NCBI GenBank assembly: GCA_021824575.1
Contig: JAKAKJ010000047.1
Coordinates: 1-62,693 of the forward strand
Length of the DNA stretch: 62,693 nt
Source: Chloroflexota bacterium
GTDB taxonomy: Bacteria > Chloroflexota > Anaerolineae > Anaerolineales > Villigracilaceae
Direction: 5' to 3'
Shown here: positions 16,904 to 25,674 of the stretch, piece after piece
Layout of the letters: each line of letters begins with the position of its first letter
Numbering within the stretch: position 1 is the first letter of the stretch
The notes under the pieces: generated by a model
Databases searched by the model: none
What the model was told of the DNA's origin: nothing
Seen by the model: the letters and a program-made list of their open reading frames with translations, nothing else
Position numbers and translations under genes: made by a program

Positions 16904-18886
16904 TTATCTCCTATCCGAAAAAGTGAAATAAAATGTAGCGCCCTCATTTACCTTTCCCTCCGCCCAGATTTTTCCGCCGTGCCGGTTGATGATGCGCTGC
17001 ACGGTGGCGAGCCCGATGCCCGTGCCGGGGAATTCACTGAGACTGTGCAGACGCTGGAAAGCGCCGAATAATTTGCCTGCGTAGGTCATGTCGAAACCTG
17101 CGCCGTTATCGCGGACGAAGAAGGTTTTCCCCTCGCCTCCGTCCCCCTCGCGAAGCGTCCCTGTGGAGTCCCCGGCGGGAGAGGTGAACGATGGGTGAGG
17201 AAGCGCGCCGAACTCGATATGCGCCTGCTCCCGCTTGGATGTGAATTTCCAGGCGTTGCCGAGCAGGTTCTCCAGCAGGACTTCGATCAAATGCGGATCG
17301 CCGTTGGCAATCAGGCTGGGGGTGATGGTAAAGGTAACCTGCCGTTCGGGGTGGTTTTGCTTGAGTTCGGTGCAGATACGCCCGGCCATTTCGCTCAGGT
17401 TGACGGGTTGGCGTTCAAGAGGAGTGCGCGTGACGCGTGAGAGATTGAGCATGTCGTCAATCAGCTCTGCCATGCGCTGAGCGGAGGCGCGCACGCGCTG
17501 CAAATAGTTCTGTGCCTCGGCTGGTAATTGGGACGCGTAATCTTCCAGCAGGGCCAGGCTAAAACCGTCAATCGCGCGTAAAGGCGCGCGCAGGTCATGC
17601 GAAACGGAATACGAAAAAGCCTCGAGTTCCTTGTTGGCTGCTTCAAGCTGGGCGGTTCGTTTGGCAACGCGCTTCTCCAATTCCATGTTCAGCTTGAGGA
17701 TTTCCGTCTCGGCGTTCTTGCGATCCGTGATGTCCATGGAAAGAATGAAGATTCCCTCCGGCACGGAGTGGATGCTCAATTTGAACCATCGTCTGTCGCC
17801 ATCGGGATAAATGAACTCGTTATCCATTTGTTGGGACGTTTGCTCTTTTATGCAGCGTTGAAGAGCGGTAAACAGCGCTGTATTTTCTATTCCCGGATAG
17901 ACCTCCATCATGGTATGCCCAATCAGGTTCTCTTTGGGCTGGCGGCCCTGTTGTGCGGCTGCATCGTTGAGATAAAGATAGCGCCAGTCAGAACCGATGA
18001 TCTGCGCTCCTTCCAGCATGGTTTCGAGGGTGCTGCGGTAACGCTCTTCGCTTTTATAGAGCGCCTCTTCATCCCGCTTGCGTTCGCTGACGTCGCGAAG
18101 AATCGCCGTCAAAATTTTTTGACCGCTGACGATGACCTGGGATATTGATGCCTCGATGGGAAATTCTTCGCCGTCTGTGCGCAGGGCGCTCAAGGGCTTG
18201 AGTTCTCCCATGGAGCGGGATGTGATGCCCGTTTCGGAAAATGCTTTGATGTGTGTCCTGTGCGCGGTGCGAAAACGTCCCGGGATGAAATGCTCGAGTG
18301 GCCGGCCTATCGCTTTCCCGGCTGGACACCGGAACATGTCCTCCGCCGCGGCGTTGAACATCACGATCCGCTGTTCGGAATCTATCGAGATAATGGCATC
18401 CATCGCCGATGCGATCACACCCGCCAAACGGGATTCGCTGTCGCGCAAGGCCGTCTCCGTCATTTTGCGCTCGGTGATATCCTGCGCCATGACCAGGACT
18501 GCATCCCGCCCTTTGTGCTTCAGCGTATGCGATGTAATTTCCACGTCAATGACGCGTCCATCTTTGAGACGGTGCCGCCACTCGCCGGAATGTTGAAGCG
18601 CCGGGCGCTCCCGTTCCACATCCGCCATGAGACGATGCACATCCTCCTCCGGGCGGATATCTTTGATTGTCATTTGTTTGAATTCGGCGCGCGAATACCC
18701 GTACTTTTCCACAGCCGCATCGTTGACTTCCAGGAAAGCCAGCGATTTCAGATCATAGACCCACATGGGAACGGGATGATTTTCAAAAAGGATGCCAATG
18801 TCTGCGCTGCGTTTTCGAGATGTCGTCTTCCTTGCCACCTTGATGGATTTCTGTGATGTTTTCCTTATGGAGGCTTTTAAGGCCAT
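16904..18886 (-). CDS. multi-PAS sensor histidine kinase
   Basis: This 660-residue kinase has a basic N-terminus, three PAS domains (about 28-145, 150-270, 275-395), a coiled linker, an H-box (FSYSVSHDLRAPLRAIDGF, His near 429) and a catalytic ATPase domain with N (ENLLGNAWKFT), G1 (DNGAGFDM) and G2 (GTGIGLATV) boxes. No membrane segment is seen, so it senses a cytoplasmic signal. Residues about 560-585 (with PHPSFTSPAGDSTG) appear to be an extra segment inside the ATPase domain, encoded by a stretch that looks like an intergenic repeat. It is the first gene of the three-gene operon. Confidence 0.93.
   Translation of the reverse strand: MALKASIRKTSQKSIKVARKTTSRKRSADIGILFENHPVPMWVYDLKSLAFLEVNDAAVEKYGYSRAEFKQMTIKDIRPEEDVHRLMADVERERPALQHSGEWRHRLKDGRVIDVEITSHTLKHKGRDAVLVMAQDITERKMTETALRDSESRLAGVIASAMDAIISIDSEQRIVMFNAAAEDMFRCPAGKAIGRPLEHFIPGRFRTAHRTHIKAFSETGITSRSMGELKPLSALRTDGEEFPIEASISQVIVSGQKILTAILRDVSERKRDEEALYKSEERYRSTLETMLEGAQIIGSDWRYLYLNDAAAQQGRQPKENLIGHTMMEVYPGIENTALFTALQRCIKEQTSQQMDNEFIYPDGDRRWFKLSIHSVPEGIFILSMDITDRKNAETEILKLNMELEKRVAKRTAQLEAANKELEAFSYSVSHDLRAPLRAIDGFSLALLEDYASQLPAEAQNYLQRVRASAQRMAELIDDMLNLSRVTRTPLERQPVNLSEMAGRICTELKQNHPERQVTFTITPSLIANGDPHLIEVLLENLLGNAWKFTSKREQAHIEFGALPHPSFTSPAGDSTGTLREGDGGEGKTFFVRDNGAGFDMTYAGKLFGAFQRLHSLSEFPGTGIGLATVQRIINRHGGKIWAEGKVNEGATFYFTFSDRR
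17129..17205. repeat. repeat-like insert within the histidine kinase ATPase domain
   Basis: This segment contains GGGAGAGGTGAACGATGGGT and a C-rich partner and does not correspond to a conserved kinase element. It keeps the frame. Its look suggests an inserted non-coding repeat, but no second copy lies in the window, so this needs a genome-wide comparison. Confidence 0.35.
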
Positions 18887-18989
18887 TGGCTGCTCCTTTT
18901 GCTGGCTGGATTCCTTCCCTCACATGCCAGCTGTGTACCGGTAAAGAGGATCGGTTCATAAGGTTGTCTAGCTCTTGCTTTTTTTTATA

Positions 18990-19017
18990 CTATTATCCTT
19001 TTGGGGATACATGTCAA
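18990..19017 (-). promoter_or_regulatory. promoter of the kinase/regulator operon
   Basis: TTGACA (19012-19017) and TAATAG (18990-18995) are 16 bp apart on the minus strand. Transcription would start about 100 bp before the kinase ATG. Confidence 0.5.
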
Positions 19018-19083
19018 GGTTTTCTTTAGTAATCACTGCCTTTCATTTACGAAATGGGAACCCCCGGCCATGATTTGACTTAT

Positions 19084-19110
19084 AAAGCAGACTGCGCGAT
19101 CTGCTTTTTT
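19084..19110. terminator. bidirectional terminator after the GGDEF gene
   Basis: AAAGCAGA (19084-19091) pairs with TCTGCTTT (19100-19107), followed by T residues. It lies 13 bp beyond the GGDEF stop on the minus strand. The rest of the 236-bp gap (18887-19122) holds the kinase promoter and no gene. Confidence 0.7.
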
Positions 19111-19122
19111 AACGGCGCGCCA

Positions 19123-20016
19123 TTATCTTTCTGTTTCCGGGCGGACGCGGTCCGGATGATTCGCGGTTTTACCTTTATAAGTGAGAAAACGGATGTCATT
19201 CTTGGTGCTGTGTTTGACAGCGTACATCAATTCATCCGACATCTTGATAAGTTCGGCGGCTGAGTCGGGGATGGCTTCGCAAATTACCACGCCCATGCTG
19301 AACGTAAGCGGCCAGTTCTTTCGGCGCATCTCGGTTGTGAGATGAGTATGCAGTCTCGTGATGACAATTTCGGATTCGGGCTGCCTGCAAAATGGCAGGA
19401 GCAGGGCGAACTCATCGCCTCCGATCCTGGCGATGATGTCGGTGTTTCGCAATTGCCGTTTCATTTCTCCCACCACGAAACGGATCACCTCGTTACCGGT
19501 TTCGTGTCCATTTTTATCATTGACCAATTTGAAGTTGTCAATGTCCATGTAGGCCACAGTGAAAGGATGCGGATATCTGCGGGAACTTCTCAACTCCATC
19601 TCCAGCACTTCATGGAAGTGGCGGGCATTCATTGCGCCGGTTATGTAATCAGTGCGTGCGGCAGCTCGCTCCGCTTTCTGCAGCCTCCGCAACTGTACGA
19701 TCAAATAGGATGTGATGATGAAGACTCCGCATTGGATCAGGGCATTCCATGCGAAAAGGGCCGGCTGTGAGTAGGTCTGCCTCGAGGCAATGTCAGCTGC
19801 CAGCCATGCAAAAGCGCTGAGGATTGAGATGAACAGTCCCAGCCATTGGCCGGAATACCATGAAACCAGCGCCACCGGCGCCAGATAGAACAATGAAAAA
19901 TTGAGTTCGTAGCCGGTCAGATAATCTGCGATGCCCAACAAACCGACGAATACGCTTCCGGTTATGATCCAGAAAAGCTGGCTTCTATTTTCGAGCGCTT
20001 GGAAGATTTCGATCAT
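19123..20016 (-). CDS. membrane-bound diguanylate cyclase
   Basis: The 297-residue protein makes c-di-GMP from GTP. The first 125 or so residues contain about four transmembrane helices (a MASE-like sensor), followed by a GGDEF domain. The active site GGDEF is near 198-202, and an inhibitory I-site RxxD (RNTD) lies 5 residues upstream, so product inhibition is likely. The frame extends upstream to a TTG, but the ATG at 20016 starts right before the first helix. TAAAAT lies 8 bp before this ATG and no ribosome binding site is visible. It neighbours the HD-GYP operon. Confidence 0.88.
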   Translation of the reverse strand: MIEIFQALENRSQLFWIITGSVFVGLLGIADYLTGYELNFSLFYLAPVALVSWYSGQWLGLFISILSAFAWLAADIASRQTYSQPALFAWNALIQCGVFIITSYLIVQLRRLQKAERAAARTDYITGAMNARHFHEVLEMELRSSRRYPHPFTVAYMDIDNFKLVNDKNGHETGNEVIRFVVGEMKRQLRNTDIIARIGGDEFALLLPFCRQPESEIVITRLHTHLTTEMRRKNWPLTFSMGVVICEAIPDSAAELIKMSDELMYAVKHSTKNDIRFLTYKGKTANHPDRVRPETER

Positions 20017-20121
20017 TGTTCGCAATTTTACACCATGCGTTTTGTGTTTTGATGTCAAGTCTCGAGGCGGAGCGCCTTGGGTTTAACTGCGGATGGAATT
20101 TTTTGCGTTCACCCGTTGTCT

Positions 20122-20127
20122 TATAAT
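20122..20127 (+). promoter_or_regulatory. -10 box of the FAD oxidoreductase gene
   Basis: TATAAT lies 29 bp before the ATG, with a GGAGG ribosome binding site between. No convincing -35 hexamer. Confidence 0.4.
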
Positions 20128-20156
20128 TACATCGCAACCACTCGGAGGATAATCCC

Positions 20157-21335
20157 ATGCGACAATACAAATATCTAATCGTTGGCAGCGGTATGACCGC
20201 CGACGCGGCAGTGCGCGGCATCCGTGAAATTGATCCCAATGGCTCGATTGGGATGATCGGCTATGAGACCGATATGCCTTATGCCCGTCCGCCATTGAGC
20301 AAAGGGATGTGGAAAGGCCGTCCGTTTGCGAAAGTGTGGCGCGGCACCGATCAGCTCAATGTGGATTTTCATCTTGGCCGCGAAGCCATTGAGCTTCATC
20401 CTGAAACCAAACGCGTCCGGGATGACCAGGGCGATGAATACGCTTACGATAAGCTTTTGCTTGCCACTGGCGGCTCGCCCATCCGGCTGCCGTTTGGACA
20501 GGGACACATCATTTACTTCCGCACACTCCAGGATTTTGAACATCTGCGGGCGCTGGCTGAACGCGGCGAAAAGTTCCTCGTCATCGGCGCGGGATTTATC
20601 GGAACTGAAATTGCCGCCGCGCTTTCGATGCAGGGCAAACACGTCAGCATGGTCTTTCTGGAAAATTCCATTGGTGAGAATGTCTATCCGCCTGATCTTT
20701 CACAGTTCATAAACAACTTCTATCGCAAGAAAGGCGTGGACCTTGTGCCGGGAGACGCGGTCAGCGCTGTGGAGGAAACAGGGAGCCGCCTCACGGTCCG
20801 GACCCGAGGCGGGCGCGCCTTCGAAGTGGATGGAGTCGTGGCTGGATTGGGACTCCGCCCGAACGTCGCGCTGGCGCAATCTGCTGGCTTGCGCGTCGAG
20901 AACGGCGTCGTTGTGGATGACCATTTGCGGACATCCGCTCCTGATATTTTTGCAGCAGGCGATGCGGCGATGTTCCCGCATTACGCGCTTGGCAAATCAA
21001 TCCGCGTGGAGCATGAAGATAACGCGCTGATGATGGGCAAACAGGCCGGGCGCAATATGGCCGGTGCAGATGAAGCGTACACTCACACGCCGATTTTCTA
21101 TTCAGATATGTTCGAGCTGGGCTACGAGGCAGTGGGGGAGTTGAGCAGCAAAATGGAAACAGTTTCCGATTGGCAGGAACAATTCCAGAAAGGTGTGATC
21201 TATTATCTCGATGCCGGACGCGTGCGCGGTGTGTTGTTGTGGAATGTATGGGAGAAAACAAAAGACGCTGCAGCTTTGATGCTTGAACCGGGACCGTTCA
21301 AAGCGGAGGATTTGAAAGGAAGAATTAGCGGTTGA
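20157..21335 (+). CDS. FAD-dependent pyridine nucleotide-disulphide oxidoreductase
   Basis: The 392-residue flavoprotein has an N-terminal FAD-binding segment (YLIVGSGMTADAAVRGI), an NAD(P)-binding segment (FLVIGAGFIGTEIAAAL, about 140-156) and the second FAD motif (SAPDIFAAGDAAMF). There is no CxxxxC redox pair, so it is of the ferredoxin/rubredoxin reductase or apoptosis-inducing-factor type. The C-terminal domain (residues 310-392) resembles that of AIF-like reductases. The start has GGAGG upstream. Its electron partner is not encoded nearby. Confidence 0.88.
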   Translation: MRQYKYLIVGSGMTADAAVRGIREIDPNGSIGMIGYETDMPYARPPLSKGMWKGRPFAKVWRGTDQLNVDFHLGREAIELHPETKRVRDDQGDEYAYDKLLLATGGSPIRLPFGQGHIIYFRTLQDFEHLRALAERGEKFLVIGAGFIGTEIAAALSMQGKHVSMVFLENSIGENVYPPDLSQFINNFYRKKGVDLVPGDAVSAVEETGSRLTVRTRGGRAFEVDGVVAGLGLRPNVALAQSAGLRVENGVVVDDHLRTSAPDIFAAGDAAMFPHYALGKSIRVEHEDNALMMGKQAGRNMAGADEAYTHTPIFYSDMFELGYEAVGELSSKMETVSDWQEQFQKGVIYYLDAGRVRGVLLWNVWEKTKDAAALMLEPGPFKAEDLKGRISG

Positions 21336-21338
21336 TAA

Positions 21339-21373
21339 AAGACTTCGGAAGTCTGAGAGGCTTCCGAAGTCTT
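21339..21373. terminator. terminator between convergent genes
   Basis: AAGACTTCGGAAG (21339-21351) pairs perfectly with CTTCCGAAGTCTT (21361-21373). It separates the oxidoreductase (+) from the small membrane gene (-) and can serve both. Confidence 0.8.
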
Positions 21374-21379
21374 ATTACC

Positions 21380-21586
21380 TTATTTTTTCTTTTCTTCTTC
21401 GCCCAGTGAAGCGATTGCTCTCAGTAACCCAAAAATCATCACGCCGAGTTTGATTCCGTCCCCGGCGGTGATGGCCGTTTCGTTTTCATTCTTTTCTGCG
21501 CGGCGGTTGAGCAGTGAGGCCGCGACCAATCCGGTCGCCGCGCCGATCAATGCACCGATAAGCAATGTCCTGCCTTTGTTTTCCAT
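21380..21586 (-). CDS. small YtxH-like membrane protein
   Basis: This 68-residue protein has one glycine/alanine-rich helix (LLIGALIGAATGLVAASLL, about 8-26) followed by a charged stretch and a second hydrophobic segment (IKLGVMIFGLLRAIASLG). The pattern resembles YtxH-like or phage-shock-type helper proteins. The ATG at 21586 has AAAGGA upstream. It lies 8 bp after the next membrane gene and is probably co-transcribed with it. Function unknown. Confidence 0.7.
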   Translation of the reverse strand: MENKGRTLLIGALIGAATGLVAASLLNRRAEKNENETAITAGDGIKLGVMIFGLLRAIASLGEEEKKK

Positions 21587-21594
21587 GATGACAA

Positions 21595-22029
21595 TTATCC
21601 TTTCCTGAGCTGCGCCAGATAATTTTTGATCAAAGTTGAAAGCTCTTGAAAAATAAGCACGGGCTTGTGAGCGAATTCCGCGAATCGCTTTACAACACCT
21701 TCGACGCGATAAACGAATCGCTGCGCTTGGTAAGTATAAGGCGGGATGATTGGGGTAATGTAAGATACCAAATAAATAAGTCCAATCAAGATTAATAGCA
21801 GTATGAGTCCGACCACGATAACAGGCAGAACCAGCCAAATCTCGGAGATGGCCGCCCAGCGGCTCACATCGCCGTTATTGCGGAATGTTGCCACACTCGT
21901 GAGGACGATGACCGCGATGAAGACCAACACCGCCAACAGAATGGGCAAAAGGATCTGCGTCCATAATTGTTTGCGGTGCAATTGATAAGATGGATGACCT
22001 TCTGAGCGGGAGAGCAGGGAGGGTTTCAT
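21595..22029 (-). CDS. two-helix membrane protein, unknown
   Basis: The 144-residue protein has two long hydrophobic helices (about 24-48 and 63-91) and an amphipathic C-terminal tail. I do not recognise the family. It forms a two-gene unit with the downstream YtxH-like gene, a pairing that suggests a membrane-stress or cell-envelope role (inference). The ATG at 22029 was chosen because the upstream part of the frame consists of a palindromic repeat. Confidence 0.6.
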   Translation of the reverse strand: MKPSLLSRSEGHPSYQLHRKQLWTQILLPILLAVLVFIAVIVLTSVATFRNNGDVSRWAAISEIWLVLPVIVVGLILLLILIGLIYLVSYITPIIPPYTYQAQRFVYRVEGVVKRFAEFAHKPVLIFQELSTLIKNYLAQLRKG

Positions 22030-22051
22030 TGATTGTATTTTAGCATAAATG

Positions 22052-22082
22052 TGCAGGGACGCAGCATCGCTGCGTCCCTGCA
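22052..22082. repeat. palindromic repeat downstream of ftsZ
   Basis: TGCAGGGACGCAGC pairs perfectly with GCTGCGTCCCTGCA around ATC. It lies between the membrane gene and ftsZ and belongs to the dispersed GC-rich palindromes of this window. Confidence 0.75.
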
Positions 22083-22114
22083 ATTAATTTGTTTTATGGA
22101 CCGACCGAACGTTG

Positions 22115-22130
22115 GGGCGCGATCGCGCCC
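22115..22130 (-). terminator. perfect palindrome at the end of ftsZ
   Basis: The 16-bp palindrome GGGCGCGATCGCGCCC lies 3 bp after the ftsZ stop and may end the dcw transcript, although no T-run follows. It also fits the GGGGCG repeat family (6114, 27736, 39240). Confidence 0.5.
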
Positions 22131-22133
22131 TTG

Positions 22134-23315
22134 CTACCGTCTGTTGCGAAGAAAGGTTGGAATATCCAAATCGTCGCTGTTGATCGAAGGCGGAGGCGTA
22201 GCCGCTTTGGATTCGGCATTTGGTTTCAGGTCGGCATTGACGCTGACCGACTCGGTCGGGCGGATGAACGGCATCGGGGTGGACGAGGCTATCGAGTGGG
22301 AAGCCGGCCGCTCGGTCCGCGTGGTGAGACGTTCGAGCGCGCGTCTGGGGACACCGCTCCGCTCGAAGCCGGTCGCGATGACCGTCACGCGGATCTCGTC
22401 GCCCATATCCGGATCAATGACCGCGCCGAAGATCATGTTGACATCCGGATGCGCCGTCTCGCGGATGATGGCCGCGGCCTGATTGACTTCGAACAGCGTC
22501 AGGTTCGAGCCGCCAGTGACATTGAACAACACGCCGCGCGCGCCGTCAATCGTGATGTCGAGCAATTGACTCGAGATGGCTTGCTCCGCCGCGTTCTTTG
22601 CGCGGTCATCGCCGGAGCCGCGTCCGACTGCCATCAAGGCGGCGCCGCCTTCGGACATAATCGCTTTGACGTCGGCAAAGTCGAGGTTGATCAAACCGGG
22701 CACGGTGATGAGTTCCGAAATGCCTTGAATGCCCTGGCGCAAAACATCGTCCGCCATGCGGAAGGCATCCTGCAGGCTCGACTTTTTATCGGCGATTTGA
22801 AGCAGGCGATCATTCGGAATGGAGATGAGCGTATGTGCGTGTTCCTTCATCTTCGAGATGCCGGATTCGGCAGCTTGCGCGCGTCGTCCGCCTTCGAACG
22901 TAAACGGACGAGTCACAACGCCGATGGTCAGCGCGCCGCATTCTTTCGCGACCTGCGAAACGATGGGCGCCGCGCCGGTTCCGGTGCCGCCGCCCATACC
23001 CGCGGTGACGAAGACCATGTCCGCGCCTTTGAGCACGTTATAAAGTTCATCGGACGATTCTTCCGCGGCTTTGCGTCCAATTTCGGGATCGCCGCCCGCG
23101 CCGAGTCCGCGCGTGAGCTTGTCGCCGAGACGAACACGGATGGGCGCACGCGAGAGGGTGAGAGCTTGTGCATCGGAGTTGGCAGCAATAAATTCAACGC
23201 CATCAATTCCCTCTTCGATCATGCGATTGACGGCATTCTGTCCGCCGCCGCCCACACCAATCACTTTGATGCGGGCGAAGGTTTCAACGGATTGATACTT
23301 TTTGGTCGGGTCCAT
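22134..23315 (-). CDS. ftsZ: cell division GTPase FtsZ
   Basis: FtsZ polymerises at mid-cell into the Z ring that directs septation. The 393-residue protein has the nucleotide-binding [11 protein letters not shown] segment, the tubulin signature GGGTGTG (108-114), the T7 loop [11 protein letters not shown], and the C-terminal peptide [13 protein letters not shown] that binds FtsA. I chose the ATG at 23315, which has GGAGG 5 bases upstream; an ATG four codons earlier overlaps that site. It is the last gene of the dcw cluster, separated from ftsA by 153 bp containing a DnaA-box sequence, so extra control of ftsZ is possible. Confidence 0.98.
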   Translation of the reverse strand: MDPTKKYQSVETFARIKVIGVGGGGQNAVNRMIEEGIDGVEFIAANSDAQALTLSRAPIRVRLGDKLTRGLGAGGDPEIGRKAAEESSDELYNVLKGADMVFVTAGMGGGTGTGAAPIVSQVAKECGALTIGVVTRPFTFEGGRRAQAAESGISKMKEHAHTLISIPNDRLLQIADKKSSLQDAFRMADDVLRQGIQGISELITVPGLINLDFADVKAIMSEGGAALMAVGRGSGDDRAKNAAEQAISSQLLDITIDGARGVLFNVTGGSNLTLFEVNQAAAIIRETAHPDVNMIFGAVIDPDMGDEIRVTVIATGFERSGVPRRALERLTTRTERPASHSIASSTPMPFIRPTESVSVNADLKPNAESKAATPPPSINSDDLDIPTFLRNRR

Positions 23316-23422
23316 TTGTTCCTCCATGAGTCAATACAATTACGGCCTACGTTATTTCCTGGAGAACATGTGCGTGATTTTAACACCATGTTCTTTATTT
23401 GAGGAGGTTTGCAAGCCACGAG

Positions 23423-23431
23423 TTATCCACA
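23423..23431 (+). promoter_or_regulatory. DnaA-box sequence between ftsA and ftsZ
   Basis: A perfect TTATCCACA lies in the 153-bp ftsA-ftsZ gap. A single 9-mer is expected by chance about once in every two windows of this size (both strands), so only its position makes it notable. Confidence 0.35.
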
Positions 23432-23468
23432 GGATCGTTACATGACTCACAAAGCTTCACTCAATGAT

Positions 23469-24710
23469 TTACGGCAATAACCTCTTGATCCAGTCTTTGA
23501 TGCCATCCAAATTCATATTCTTCTCTCCTTTCGCACGGCGCACTTTGCGCGCTCTGCCTGATGACAAATCATGTTCCTGCATGGTCAATGCCCACTGCAA
23601 AAGTCCGACGCTGGTTGCATACGCGGGCGAATTCAAACGATCCACCAAGCCCACCAGATTCTCCGGCTGTGCGGTACGGACTGGCATTCCCAAAACTTCA
23701 TTCGCAACGCGTTTGATTCCCGGTAATGCACTCGTGCCGCCAGTCAATACCATGCCCGCAGGAAGTAGGCCATCGTAACCAGAACGTTTGATTTCCTGCA
23801 TGATCAATGAAAACATTTCCGCAGTGCGCTCTTCGATGATGTGCGCCAAATCCTGACGATTGATCCTCACTGGATAATCTTCGCCAAATGGGCGGATGCT
23901 GAAATATTCCTCCGCGCCAATCTCCGCTCGCACGGCATGTCCTTGTTGTTTCTTCACTTCTTCAGCCTGCGTGACTGGCAACCGCAATCCATGTGCGATA
24001 TCCTGTGTGATGTGATTTCCGCCGACAGCCAGCACCATCGTATGCCAAACATTGCCATCCACATAAATTGCCAGGTCGGTTGTCCCGCCGCCGATGTCGC
24101 AAACAGCCACGCCCATTTGCCGTTCCTGTTCCGTCAAGACGACTTCAGCAGAGGCGAGCGGATTCAAAACAAAATTTTGAATCTCGACGCCCGCCGCGCT
24201 GACGCATTGACGCAGGTTGTCTGCTGTCGCGGCCGCGGCGGTGATGATGTGCGCTTCCACTTCGAGACGATAGCCGTGCATTCCAATCGGCTGACGGATG
24301 CCTTCCTGTCCATCCACAGTGAAGCCGCGTTGGATGACGTGAATGATTTCGCGGTCGTGCGGAATTGCGACGGCTCGTGCCTGATCCAAAGCGCGCATCA
24401 CGTCCGACCCATCAATCACGCCGCCGGGAATGGCTACCGCGCCTCGGCTGTTCACGGACGAAACGTGCGCGCCCGCCAGACTCACCAGCGCAGATGTGAT
24501 TTCGAGTCCGGATGTCTGTTCGGCGCGTTCGACCGAATGTGTAATCGCCTGTGTGGCCGCGGCCAAATCCACGATCACGCCTTTGCGGATTCCCTCCGAC
24601 GGTTCGATGCCCACGCCGATGATGCGGGCGGTTTTCTCGCTCTCCACGCGCCCAACCAGCGTGCAGACTTTTGTCGTGCCGACGTCAATGCCTACAACGA
24701 TCTCATCCAT
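23469..24710 (-). CDS. ftsA: cell division protein FtsA
   Basis: FtsA is the actin-like protein that tethers FtsZ to the membrane. The 413 residues have the actin fold motifs: phosphate 1 VGIDVGTTKVCTLVG, phosphate 2 CDIGGGTTDLAIY, and adenosine VLTGGTSALPGI. The SHS2 insertion is in the second quarter, and a C-terminal amphipathic basic helix (MNLDGIKDWIKRLLP) is the likely membrane anchor. It starts 1 bp after ftsQ and is thus translationally coupled. Confidence 0.97.
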   Translation of the reverse strand: MDEIVVGIDVGTTKVCTLVGRVESEKTARIIGVGIEPSEGIRKGVIVDLAAATQAITHSVERAEQTSGLEITSALVSLAGAHVSSVNSRGAVAIPGGVIDGSDVMRALDQARAVAIPHDREIIHVIQRGFTVDGQEGIRQPIGMHGYRLEVEAHIITAAAATADNLRQCVSAAGVEIQNFVLNPLASAEVVLTEQERQMGVAVCDIGGGTTDLAIYVDGNVWHTMVLAVGGNHITQDIAHGLRLPVTQAEEVKKQQGHAVRAEIGAEEYFSIRPFGEDYPVRINRQDLAHIIEERTAEMFSLIMQEIKRSGYDGLLPAGMVLTGGTSALPGIKRVANEVLGMPVRTAQPENLVGLVDRLNSPAYATSVGLLQWALTMQEHDLSSGRARKVRRAKGEKNMNLDGIKDWIKRLLP

Positions 24711-24711
24711 A

Positions 24712-25674
24712 TCATTGGCTCATTCTGTAATACGGCGCGTTCACATATTGAACGCTGATGAACGCTGGCTTGATTCCTTGTTGAAGCAGCGAGTTGACCA
24801 GCGATTGATAGACTTGCCATTTAAGCGGCATGTCGTTGGAACTGTTTCCAAATACGACCCTCCAGCCCCGGCTGTCGGTCCATCCCAAACCATATTGAGG
24901 ATCATAGGTCAACGTTGCGCCTGCGGGCACATCGGGTGCCAATAATTTGATCGCCTTGACCATGTCAGTGGACATGTAGGGGATGGGAGATAACAGGTCA
25001 TCCTGCGACGGCGAACCGGGCGCGGGCGCTCCGAGCGCCGCCACGCTGATGAGATTGTCCGCGTTGCCGCGCGGACGGAACGCGACTCCATTATCGTCAA
25101 TCCATGTGTAACCGCCGTTGATCTGCCACAAGATGACCGGCTGCCGTTCAACCACATTAACGGTGACAAGATTCGGCAAACCCAAAGTCACTTTGGCGGA
25201 AGCCAGCTCGGGGTAATTGAGCCGGAGACGGGTTGCCAAATCCGTTGGCATGAGCGTAAAGATCGGTTGTCCCGCGGCATTCAGCACGGCGTTGATCTCA
25301 TTCGCACTGATTCGTTGATTGCCCTGCACCTGCGCCGCCACAACGCGAAACACGGACAGGTTCCATGCGAGAAAAATTGCCGCGGCCATCGCAAGCGCGA
25401 GGAAGAATGAAAACAAACGCCAGCCAACTTCGAAGCGCGGCATGGTGATGGTTGGCATCTGAACGTGAACACCCGGCATGGATAATGAAGCCTGCATTCG
25501 GCGGCGCGTGCTGGCTGCTCGTCTTGGCGCGGTGTATGGTGTGCTCATGCGCGTCGTGATGGGCGGCAGCGGCCGTGTAGCCAGATCATATGATCTTGTC
25601 TCGCGCTTTTGCGCCTGTTGCCGCCGCCTCATGCGGACAATCTCCGCGCGTGTTAGTTCGCGTTTCTCGCTCAT
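24712..25674 (-). CDS. ftsQ: cell division protein FtsQ/DivIB
   Basis: The 320-residue bitopic membrane protein has a long basic cytoplasmic tail (RRRQQAQKRE), one transmembrane helix (about 95-118), a POTRA domain (FRVVAAQVQGNQRISANEINAVLNAAG) and a beta domain. It links the Z ring to the septal peptidoglycan machinery. The start overlaps the ddl stop by 4 bp (ATGA). Position and domain order agree with FtsQ although the sequence is diverged. Confidence 0.93.
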   Translation of the reverse strand: MSEKRELTRAEIVRMRRRQQAQKRETRSYDLATRPLPPITTRMSTPYTAPRRAASTRRRMQASLSMPGVHVQMPTITMPRFEVGWRLFSFFLALAMAAAIFLAWNLSVFRVVAAQVQGNQRISANEINAVLNAAGQPIFTLMPTDLATRLRLNYPELASAKVTLGLPNLVTVNVVERQPVILWQINGGYTWIDDNGVAFRPRGNADNLISVAALGAPAPGSPSQDDLLSPIPYMSTDMVKAIKLLAPDVPAGATLTYDPQYGLGWTDSRGWRVVFGNSSNDMPLKWQVYQSLVNSLLQQGIKPAFISVQYVNAPYYRMSQ

